DNA of 64,000 nt from Burkholderia cepacia (lineage in GTDB: Bacteria; Pseudomonadota; Gammaproteobacteria; Burkholderiales; Burkholderiaceae), in the NCBI RefSeq assembly GCF_029962485.1, contig NZ_CP073638.1:434001-498000 (forward strand). The letters run 5' to 3'. Positions within the stretch are counted from its first letter, which is position 1. Every line of letters starts with the position of its first letter. The notes beneath the pieces are model-generated. The model searched no databases. It saw only the letters and a list, made by a program, of their open reading frames with translations, and was not told where the DNA came from. Positions 34,087 to 44,800 of the stretch are shown here, piece after piece. Position numbers and translations under genes: made by a program.

Positions 34087-35001
34087 ATGAGCCGACGCGA
34101 TCCGATGGCCGGGCTGCACGTGTTCATGACCGTTGCGACCGCCGGCAACTTTACGCGCGCGGCCGCCGCGCTCGGCCTGACGCCGGCTGCCGTCAGCCTC
34201 GCGATCGGGCAGCTCGAGGGCGAGCTGAACGTGAAGCTGTTCAACCGCAGCACGCGCGGCGTGAGCCTGACGGAAGCCGGACAGCGCTATTGGCGGCAGA
34301 CGGAGCCCGCGTACCGGCAGGTCATGCAGGCGCGCGACGAGCTGAAGGATGCGCGCAGCGAGCCGAGCGGCGTGTTGCGCGTGACCGCGCTGCCGCTCGC
34401 GCGCGCGCTCGTGATCGCGCCGGTGCTCGCCACGTTTCGCGAGCGTTTTCCGAAAGTGCGGCTCGAGATCCGCTACGAGAACGAGCTGGTCGATATCGCG
34501 AAGGACGGGTTCGATGCGGGGATTCGCCTCGCCGACCGGCTGCAGCCAGGGACGATCGGCGTGCGCATCGCGCCGGCGCTTTCGTGCGCGCTGGTCGCAT
34601 CACCCGGTTACCTCGCGCGGTACGGCACGCCCGCGTCGATCGCCGAGCTCGAGCTTCATGCCTGCGTCCGCTTCCGGTTCTCGGAGAGCGGGCGGTTGCA
34701 CAAATGGCTGCTGCATGACGGGCGCCGTGATGTCGATCTCGATCCGGAAGGCGTATTTGTGACGAACGATGCCGATGCGGTGATCGACGCGGCGCGCGCC
34801 GGTGTCGGAATCGCGTTTGCGTTCATGCGCGAACGGATCGAGCAGGACCTGCGCGACGGCACGCTCGTCGAGGTGCTGCCGGGCGCGTGCCGGACGCTGC
34901 CACCGATGTGGCTGTATTACGTGAATCGCAAGCACGTGCCGGCGAAGCTGCGCGCGTTCATCGACGTGCTGCGGGAGCGCGACGGCGCGGATGCGACGTA
35001 A
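34087..35001 (+). CDS. LysR-family transcriptional regulator
   Basis: A 304-residue LTTR. The N-terminal winged helix has FMTVATAGNFTRAAAALGLTPAAVSLAIGQLE; the rest is the periplasmic-binding-protein-like effector domain (VTALPLARALVIAPVLATF; VDIAKDGFDAGIRLADRL). Its structure resembles the CrgA/YafC type that regulates nearby oxidoreductases. It is divergent from the GlcG-SDR operon, which it probably controls. I chose the ATG at 34087 (MSRRDPM); the frame continues 48 bases upstream but that part overlaps the presumed operator. Confidence 0.85.
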   Translation: MSRRDPMAGLHVFMTVATAGNFTRAAAALGLTPAAVSLAIGQLEGELNVKLFNRSTRGVSLTEAGQRYWRQTEPAYRQVMQARDELKDARSEPSGVLRVTALPLARALVIAPVLATFRERFPKVRLEIRYENELVDIAKDGFDAGIRLADRLQPGTIGVRIAPALSCALVASPGYLARYGTPASIAELELHACVRFRFSESGRLHKWLLHDGRRDVDLDPEGVFVTNDADAVIDAARAGVGIAFAFMRERIEQDLRDGTLVEVLPGACRTLPPMWLYYVNRKHVPAKLRAFIDVLRERDGADAT

Positions 35002-35081
35002 TCGCATCGGCCGGATGACTGCAGCAATCGCTGTGGCGGCGCATGATGGCGGCTCGAGCCACCAAGCCTTGGAGTCGCGTC

Positions 35082-35516
35082 ATGACGGCATCCCCGTATT
35101 TCCCGATTCGAACCCTCGTGATCGCCGCCGCGCTGGCGGCCGCCGCGATCTGGTGCGCTCCAGCCATCGGCCAGACGTCGAGCGTGCCGGCCGGCTCGGC
35201 CAATGCGACGCCTGACAACGCGATATTGCTGACGGTTTTCCTGAAACACGACCAGTCGCGGCCGCTTGCCGAGCTGAATGCGCAACTCGCGAAGCAGGGG
35301 TTCTACAAGGCGTTTCCGCCGCCGGGCGTCGAAGTGGTGAGCTGGACCGTGACGATGGGGATCGGGCAGATCGACGTGCTGCGGCTGCCGGCGTCGCGGC
35401 TGCGTGAAATCAATCGGGTGCTCGAGGATACGGCGTGGGGTGCTTATCGGACGGAGTTCTATCCGACTTACGACTACAAGGCGATCGCGTTGGGGGAGCG
35501 TGAGCGGGGGAAGTGA
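35082..35516 (+). CDS. Exported protein of unknown function
   Basis: A 144-residue protein with an N-terminal signal peptide (LVIAAALAAAAIWCAPAIGQ, cleavage near residue 32) and a compact mature domain: LLTVFLKHDQSRPLAELNAQL, SWTVTMGIGQIDVLRLPASRL, TEFYPTYDYKAIA. I do not recognise the family; the mature part looks like a small alpha/beta domain acting in the periplasm. GGAG precedes the ATG at 35082. The LysR gene ends 80 bases upstream, and no operon is evident. Confidence 0.65.
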   Translation: MTASPYFPIRTLVIAAALAAAAIWCAPAIGQTSSVPAGSANATPDNAILLTVFLKHDQSRPLAELNAQLAKQGFYKAFPPPGVEVVSWTVTMGIGQIDVLRLPASRLREINRVLEDTAWGAYRTEFYPTYDYKAIALGERERGK

Positions 35517-35869
35517 GTTTGCGCGTGCGTGCTGCGTCGTCCCGTAAGCATGCAAATCGAGGCCGAATCTCCTGATGCGGCGAATTGTCTGAAACATATT
35601 TTAACTGTTTCCCGATTATCGCCACGCAACGTGATATCTGGTGGATTCTTAACTGTGGCGAAGAGAATCGAGAGTCAATACTGGCGAATTCTGATTAATT
35701 TCAGTCAAAACAAGATGAATTAATTTGAGATAGAAGGGGGCAGAATTATCCCAAAAATACATTGCGTCACGTCCTTACAATGCTTGGTAATTGCTGACAG
35801 TCATCCTATGGTTTTATGACGACTGCTTTGCTAACGTTCATCGATCTGAAAGAAGTCCAATAAAGAACG
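35517..35869. other. AT-rich upstream region of cdiA
   Basis: About 350 bases, markedly AT-rich from 35580 to 35860, with no gene I can support. It must contain the cdiA promoter. CTGACA near 35797 followed by TATGAC is a possible but weak pair. The cdiA ribosome-binding site is a poor AAAGAA. Confidence 0.45.
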
Positions 35870-38800
35870 ATGAATCAGAAGACCTACCGTCTGGTGTATT
35901 CCAGACTCCGGGGAATGGTGGTGGCTGTTGAAGAGACGGCTGCTGCTTCGGGGAAAACAGCGTCCGGCGAGCGCCGTGCCGGCCGCCGTGCGCTTGGCGG
36001 TTCGGGCTGGCTGATCGCGGCCGCATCGCTGGCCGGCGCGCCTTCGCTCGCGCCGGCGCAGATCGTGCCGACGCCGGGCGCGCCCACCCACGTGATCCAG
36101 ACGCAGAACGGTTTGCCGCAGGTGAATATCGCCAGGCCCTCCGGCGCCGGTGTATCGGTCAATACCTATAACCAGTTCGACGTTCAGAAGAACGGCGCGA
36201 TCCTGAATAACTCGCCGACGCTCGTCAATACGCAGCAGGCCGGTTATATCAACGGGAATCCGAATTTCGGGCCCGGCCAGTCGGCCCGGATCATCGTCAA
36301 CCAGGTGAACAGCGCGAACCCGTCGCAGCTTCGCGGTTATGTCGAAGTCGCCGGAAATCGCGCGGAAGTGGTGCTGGCCAACCCGGCCGGTATCGTCGTC
36401 GACGGCGGCGGCTTCATCAATACATCGCGTGCCACGCTGACGACCGGGCAGCCATACTACGGCGCGGACGGTTCGCTTGCCGGCTACAACGTCAACCGTG
36501 GCCTCGTTACCGTGCAGGGCGCGGGGCTCAATGCGGCGAACGTCGATCAGGTCGACATCATTGCCCGCGCCGTGCAGGCGAATGCGGCGATCTACGCGAA
36601 GAACCTGAACGTCGTCGCTGGAGCTAACCAGGTCAATCACGACACGCTGGCAGCGACGCCGATCCAGGGCGACGGCGCCGCGCCAGGCGTCGCGATCGAC
36701 GTCAGCCAGCTCGGCGGGATGTACAGCGAGCGGATTTATCTGGTCGGCACCGAAGGTGGCGTCGGCGTGCGTAACGCCGGCACGATCGCGGCCCAGGCCG
36801 GTGACATGACGCTGCAGTCGAACGGCCGGCTCGTGCTGACCGGCATGACCACGGCGACCGGCGATCTCGCGATGTCGGCGGCGGGCGGTATCGACAACAG
36901 TGGCACGGTCTATGCGCAGCAATCGGTATCGGCGAACACGGCGGCCGATCTCGTAAACAGCGGCACGTTCGCCGCGCAACAGAGCGCGACGATTGCGGCG
37001 GGCTCGGTGAACTCGACTGGCACGCTCGGCGCGGGCGTGAACAACGACGGCGCGGTCGGGCACAGCGGCGACCTGAACGTCACGACGTCGGGGCAACTGA
37101 CGGCGACCGGCCGGAACCTGGTCGGCGGAGATGCGTCGCTTACCGGTGGTAGCGTGAATCTTGCCGGCAGCCAGACGGCTGCGAACGGCGCGCTCGCGTT
37201 GAGTGCGACGGCGGGCGACCTCAATCTGCCAGACGCGAAGACGAGTGCGCAGGGTGCCATTACGGCGAATGCGACCGGTACGCTTGTCAACGATCGCGGC
37301 AGCGTGTCGAGCGACAGCGGCATTACGCTCAGGGGCGGCAATGTATCGAACCAGGGCGGCAAGGTGTCGGCGCAAGGGCCGCTGCTGGTGCAGGCGGCCG
37401 GGCAGCTCGCCAACCAGTCGGGCACACTCGTGTCGCAAGCTGCCGCGGAGGTGCGCGGCGACTCGATCCTGAACAACCAGGGAACGATCCAGAGCGCCGC
37501 AGGGATGACGGTGGCCGGTGGGGCGCTGGACAACTCCGGCGGGCGCGTCACGTCGCTGAATGGCGACGGGTTATCGGTGACGACGACGGGGCTGCTGACG
37601 AATGCAGGCGGTACGACAGCGGGTGGTGTGCAGGGTGGCGTAATTGGCGGTAACGGCGACGTCACGCTCCAGGCTGGTCAGATGGTCAATCACGGTACGG
37701 TGACCGCCCGGCAGGACCTTCGTGCGACGAGCCGGGCGCTCGATAATGGCGGCGGCACGCTGTTAGCCGGGCGGAATGCGAACCTCGATGCCGGCGCAGC
37801 ACTGACGAACGCCGCCGGCAGTATCGCAGCGGGTCAGGCGGCGGCCATCAAAGCGACGTCGCTCGACAACGGCGACGGTTCCATCAACGCAGCGCAACTG
37901 GCACTGACTGCCAGCGATCTTGCGAACCGCGGCGGGTCGATCACGCAAACCGGCACGGGCGCCATGCTCGCGGCCGTCTCCGGGATGTTTGACAACACCC
38001 GCGGCACGCTGCAAACCAACAGCACCGACCTGATCCTTTCGCCCACCGCACTGGTCAACGACCAGGGCAAGATCGCGCACGCCGGCAGCGGCACGTTGTC
38101 GATCGCGACCGGCACGCTGTCGAACAACGGCGGGCAGATCGCAACGAACGGTGCACTCGCGCTGCAAGCGGCCGCGCTCTCGAACCAGGCCGGCACCTTG
38201 AGTGCGCAGCGGCAGGCGTTCGTTGCCGTCCAGTCGCTGGACAATCGTGCGGGAGGTTACGTCGGAGCCGACAGCGTCAGGCTGAATTCACAAGGCCGGA
38301 TCGATAACGGTGGCGGCACGATCGAGGCGAACAACGGGCTGACGGTGGCGGCCGACAGTCTCGCGAACGACACGGGTTCGATCAAGAACATCGGTGTGAG
38401 CAGTCTGAGCGTGACGTCGACGAACGCGTTGTCGAACACGGCCGGCGGCACGATCGGCGGCAATGGCGATGTAGCGGTCCTGGCGGGCAGCGTCGACAAC
38501 TCGACCGGCTCGCTGTTGTCGGCGCAGGCGCTTACGCTGTCGTCGAACGGCGCGTTGACGAACACCGCAGGCCTGATTCAGGCCAACGGCAACCTGGGCG
38601 TTCACGCCCAGGGGATGATCCGCAATACCGGCGGCCAGATCGAGGCGAACGATGCGACATCAACGCTGGCGCTTTCCGGCAGCAGCATCGACAACAGTGA
38701 TGGCCGGGTCGTCAACGTCGGGACAGGTGCGACGACGATCGATGGCGGCGCGTCGATCACGAACGGCAATGCGGCAGGCAAGCCCGGCGCGGGCGTGATA

Positions 38801-41800
38801 GGCGGCAACGGCGATGTGACGGTCACTGCACAATCGCTGGCGAATACCCAGGGGGCCCAGGTGCTGGCGGGACGCGATCTGATGCTCGCCGTTGCAAACC
38901 GGCTCGACAATTCGAACGGCGTGCTGTCCGCTGCGGACAATGCAACGCTGAACGGCTCGAACACGGTGCTCGTCAACCAGGCGGGGTCCATTCGCGCGAA
39001 CGGCGCGCTAGGGCTGACCACCGCCTCGATCGACAACACGAACGGCAAGATCGGCAACGACGCAGGTAGCGGCGGCAGTGTGGCGTTGAATACCGGTGCG
39101 CTGGTCAACCAGGGCGGCGCGATCGGCAGCGACCGGGACCTGACGCTGACAGCCGACTCGCTGAGCGGCGCCGGGTCGGTCGTCGCGGGTCGCAACGGTA
39201 GCGTGTCGCTCGCAAGCGATTACACCCATATCGCCGCGAACAAACTGCACGCGAACGGCGATCTGACGTTCTCCACGTCGGGCAAGCTGACGAACCAGGG
39301 CACGCTCGACGCCAACGGCGCGCTAACCGTCAACGCAGCTAATGTCGACAACCAGGTGGGCGCCGATCTGAACTCGGCAAACACGACAGTCAATGCGAAC
39401 GGCGGAACGATCGATAACGCGGGCCGAATCGAGGGCGATACGGTCGCGACGAACAGCGCGACGCTGAACAATACGGCGACGATCATCGGCCGCGACGTCA
39501 CGGTGAATGCTGGCGTCATCTCGAATGCCGGGGCGGCGGCCGTGATCGCTGCAGCCAATCGGGCGAACCTGTATGCGTCGAACCGGTTGTCGAACACCGG
39601 CGGGGCGAGCATCTTCAGCGTCGGCGACATCAACATCGCGGCGAATGGCCAGCGAGACGCCGACGGGTTCCTCGCCAATCGCGCGCCGACAGTGCTGAAC
39701 GACCAGTCGTCGATCGAGGCGCTGGGCAGCGTCGAACTGGCGGCCGATACGTTCACGAATACGCGCTCGGCTCCCGTGATCGACACCGAGACGACCAGCG
39801 TCGAAAAAAAGCGCGAGACGAAGCGCAGCAAGTACATCGGTTGCCCGACCGGCAACGCGGCGCCGAATCACGGTGTTTGCTCCGATGCGACGTGGCGCGG
39901 GCCGTACAAGACGCCGCAGACCGCGACGTATTCGAGCAGCCAGATCGTCTCCAGCACAAACGGCGACAATGCGGTCGATCGCGTGCTCGTCGTCGACGTC
40001 AACGGCCAGCCGCAGACGATCTACTACAACACGCTGACCGACAACGGCAACGGCACGCTCACGGCCGTCTATTGGGACGGCTACGACCCGCATGTCAACT
40101 ACGATCCCGCCAGCGAATACGCGACCCGCAGCGACGGCCACAATGGCTACCAGCGCGTCGAGATCGCGCGCGACACCACGACGACGATCCGGCAGGACAA
40201 GGTAACGAGCCAGGCGCAGCAGGCGCAACTCGTCGCCGGCGGCAATATCGTGATGAAGAATGTCGGCACGATCAACAACGAATACAGTGTGATTTCGGCA
40301 GGCAGGTCGATCAAGATCGGCGATGCGGACGTTGCTGGAAGCGCAGGCTCGGGCGGCTACGGCGGCACGACGGTCAATAACGTCGGGCAGACACTGTATC
40401 AGTACCAGCGGGACGACATCGTCTCCACTTATGCGTGGAACGAGAACACCAGCTCGGACGTCGGCAAGATCGTGCAGCCGTCGCGGGTGTACACGCCGGT
40501 CGCGATCGGCAATACCGGCGGCACGATCGTTGCGAACCAGTCGATCAACATCGATGCGAAGGACGTGAACAACCGCAACGTCGCAGCGGAAAACTCGGCG
40601 ACGGGTGCGACTGGCGGCACGCTCGGCGCGAACCAGGCCAATGGCGGCGTGACCGGCACCGGGCAGTCGAAGGTCGGCCCCGCGACAGATCAGAAGCCGG
40701 TCGACGCAGTGCAGTCGGTGGTGAGCCCGACCGGCGTGCTGCCCGACCTGAAGCTGCCGACGAGCGGCCTCTACTCGATCAATCCGGCACCCGGGCAGCC
40801 GTATCTGATCGTCACCGACCCGCGCCTCACGAGCTACACGAACTTCATCTCGAGCGATTACATGCTCGGCCAGCTCAACCTGAATCCGGCGAGCATCGAG
40901 AAGCGTCTCGGCGACGGCATGTATGAGCAGCAGATGGTGCGCAACCAGATCACGCAATTGACTGGGCGCACGTTCCTGCCGGGCTATGCGAGCGCCGAGG
41001 ACGAGTATCGCGCGCTGATGACGAGCGGCGCGAATTACGCGAAGCAGTTCGGCATGGTGCCGGGGATGACGCTGTCCGCCGCGCAGATGGATGCGCTGAC
41101 GAGCGACATCGTGTGGCTCGTGAACCAGGTCGTAACGTTGCCGGACGGCAGTACGACGCAGGTGCTGGCGCCGGTCGTATATCTGGCGAAGACGCATGCG
41201 AACGATCTTCAACCGACCGGCGCGCTGATCGCGGCCGACGACGTCGAGATCCGCGCAGCCGGCAGCACGACGAACAGTGGCGTGATCAAGGGCGGCACTA
41301 AGACGGTCGTGACTGCGACGGACATCCTGAATCGCGGCGGCACGATCGCAAGCGACGGGACGAACGGCACGACGGTGGTGTCGGCGAGCAACGACGTCGT
41401 GAACGCGTCGGGGCAGATGACCGGCAACCGGGTGGCGGTGCTGGCCGGGCGGGATGTGGTCAATACGACGCTGGTGGATGCGGTCGGCGTTAGCGGGGCT
41501 GACGGCGCGAGCAAGGTGAGCCAGAGCCTGATCGGCCAGCAAGGGACGATCGCGTCGACGGGAGATCTCGCCGTGCAAGCCGGGCGGGATCTGTCGATTC
41601 ATGGCGCGAATCTTTCGGCGGGCGGTGATGCGCTCGTGACGACCGGGCGCGACATCAATGTCGATACGGTTCAGTCGAAGACGGATCAGTCGTTGTATCT
41701 GAACGACCAGCATCATTGGGAAGAGTCGACGACGACGCATGTGACGAGCGGTGTTGGCGTTGGCGGCAACCTGACGATGCAAAGCGGCAACGACGCGTCG

Positions 41801-44800
41801 TTCAAGGGAGCGACCGTGACGGCCGGGAAGGATCTGTCGGTCGTGGCGGGCGGGAATCTGACGGCGACGGCGGTAACCGACGAGCATCAACTGAACAACG
41901 TCGCGGTCGACGGCCGTGCGCGCAAGGAGGTCGATCGCACATACGATCAGCAGGCTGTCGGGACGACCTTCAGTGCTGGCCAGAATGCCACCCTCGGGGC
42001 AGTCAACAGGACTGACGCGACCAAGGGCAACGTGACGTTGACCGGTTCGTCGGTGACAGCCGGTACGAACGCAGAGACGGCTGGCGGCGTGACGATCGCG
42101 GCGTCCAAGGACGTGACAATCACAGAAGCCCGCGAAGAGCACGACAGCTACCAGAACGTGCAGGTCAAGCGCGGCAGTTTCGTGTCGGGTACGGCGACGA
42201 AGGAATCGCACGATACGCGCGCGAATATCGGCGTGGCGAGCACGGTGTCCGGCGATACGGTGCAGATCCAGGCGGGCAGGGATCTCACGGTTCAGGGCAG
42301 CAACATCGTCGGCACGAACGATGTAAAGCTTGGTGCAGCGAACAACGTCGCGATCAGGACTTCTCAGGATACCGTCCAGTCGGCGAACAGCTACGAGAAG
42401 AAAGAATCCGGGTTCATGTCGAACGGCGGGTTGTCCGTATCGGTCGGCACGCGTTCAATGTCGGATCAGCAGCATTCGACAGACGTTAGTAACACGGGCA
42501 GCATGGTCGGTTCGCTGAACGGGAATCTGACGGTCGCGACGGGCAACGACCTGCACGTAACTGGTAGCACGCTGCACGCTGGCAATGATGTGAACCTCGC
42601 CGGTAAGACCGTCAAGATCGATGCTGCGACCGATACGACGAATTTTGCGGAGCAACAGCAGTTCCGCCAATCCGGATTGACGGTGGGCGTGACGAACCCG
42701 GTTGTCGCGGCGGTACAGACGGGCCGGCAATTGGCGAACGCGGCGCAGAGCGTGGGCAGCGATCCGCGCCTGCTTGCGCTTGCGGCGGCCACATCGGGGC
42801 TTGCGGCGAAGAATACCTATGACGCGGTGAAATCGGTCGGTGGCAATCCGGTGACGGCGGTGGCCAGTGTCGGTATCAACGTATCGGTTGGGGCGAGCAA
42901 GAGCGACAGCCAGATGCAGGCACAGTCGAGCACGGCGGTGGGGAGCACGGTGTCGGCGGGTCGGAATGTGACGATTGCGGCCGCTGGTGCCGGCGAGGAC
43001 AGCAATATCGACGTGATCGGAAGCACGATCTCCGCAGGCAAGAACGCGATGCTTGCCGCCGAAGGCGATGTGAATCTTCAAGCGGCTCGGAATACGAGCA
43101 GTCAGCACAGTACGAATAGTGGGTCGAGCGCTTCGGTAGGTGTTTCGTTCACCGTTGGCGCAAAGACTGGGGTTGCCCTCACGGCAGGAGTGGCAGGGAA
43201 TCGTGGTAACGCTGACGGTGATTCGTCGACATCGACGAATACGCACGTAACCGCAGGCAACCAACTCACCATTCAGTCAGGTGGAGATACGAATCTGAAG
43301 GGCGCGGTCGCATCTGGCAAGCAGGTGGTTGCGGACGTTGGCAGCAACCTGAATATTGAAAGCCTGCAGGACAAGGATCGCTACGATTCGAAGCAGCAGA
43401 ACGCAGGCGTATCGGTGAGCGTGTGTCCCCCGCCGTGCGTATCGAGCGTGGTGGGCAATGTCGGCCAGACGAAGATGAGCAGCGACTACGCCAGCGTGAA
43501 CGAGCAATCGGGGATCAAGGCGGGCGATGGCGGTTTCCAGGTCGATGTGAAGGGCAACACCGATCTCAAGGGCGGCGTAATCGCGAGCAGCGACAAGGCC
43601 GTGCTGGACGGTGTGAACAGTCTGACTACGGCGACGCTGACGCATAGCGATATCGAAAACCATGCGTCATACGATGCCTCGCAAGTCGCGCTGAGCGGTG
43701 GCTACAGCTTCGGTGGGGATAGCGGTTCGGATGGCAACAAGAGCGGTATTGGTAAGGACCAGAAGGGTACGGCCGACAATGTGAATCCGGTTCCCGGGAC
43801 CGAGTTGCCGAAGGGTGATGGTGGATTCTCGGCAGCGACCCCAGTTGCGCTGGGCGCATCGGGCGACGCGAATTCGACCACGCGAAGCGGGATCAGCGGC
43901 GGCGCGTTGACGATTCGTGACGATTCAGCGCAACAGCAACTCACCCGTCAGTCCGCCGCTGAGACTGTCGCGAGCATCAATCGGGATACATCGGATACCG
44001 GCGGCGCACTTGCGCCGATCTTCGACAAGGGGAAAATTCAGGCCGGGTTCGACATCACGAGTCAGTTCATCAATCAGGTCGGAACCTTTGTTACGAATCG
44101 TGCGACCGAAGTCGATGCAGCGAAGAAGGCTGCGGGCGACGCGAGTCTGACGCCGGAACAGCGTGCGGCGGCGCAGCAGCGCGCGGATCAGTTGTCGGCG
44201 GAATGGGGACCGGGCGGGACCTATCGTCAGGTGTTGACGGCGCTTGCGGTAGCGGCGGGCGGTAACGTGACTGGAGGCGCGGGCCAGTTCGCGCAAAACG
44301 CGACAGTGGCGTATCTGCAGGAACTTGGGGCGAATGGGGTTAAGCAGATTGCGGATTACCTCAGCAAAGACAGTTCGGCGGGTGGCGAGACGGCCCGTGC
44401 TGCGATGCACGTCATTGTAGGTTGCGCGGGGGCGGTAGCGAGCAGTCAGAGGTGTGGTGCTGGCGCGATGGGCGCTGCTGCAAGTTCGGTGTTGGGTAGT
44501 TTGCTGAAACCGGCGGACGGTTTGTCCGCCTCGGACCTCGAAGCCCGCGTGACCTTGGTGAGCAACTTGGTCGCAGGCATCGCGACGGCAGGCGGACTCG
44601 ATGGCGCAACCGCAAGCAGCGCTGCGAGAATCGAGGCAGAGAATAACCAAGTGGCGCCGATGGCGCCCGTTCCGGGCTGGCTTGCAGGATTCAACTTGCC
44701 AGGTTATGTCGGGCAAAGCCGTAGCAAGGATGATAGCGTGATTGTTGACCCTGCTACGGAGCTTGATCCATCGATGAAAGGCGGTGCTCTTGGAACACCG

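Noticed and set aside
39323..42211. A 962-codon minus-strand frame inside cdiA
   Set aside because: It mirrors the FHA repeats, is rich in Arg and Val-Asp repeats and has no recognisable protein family.
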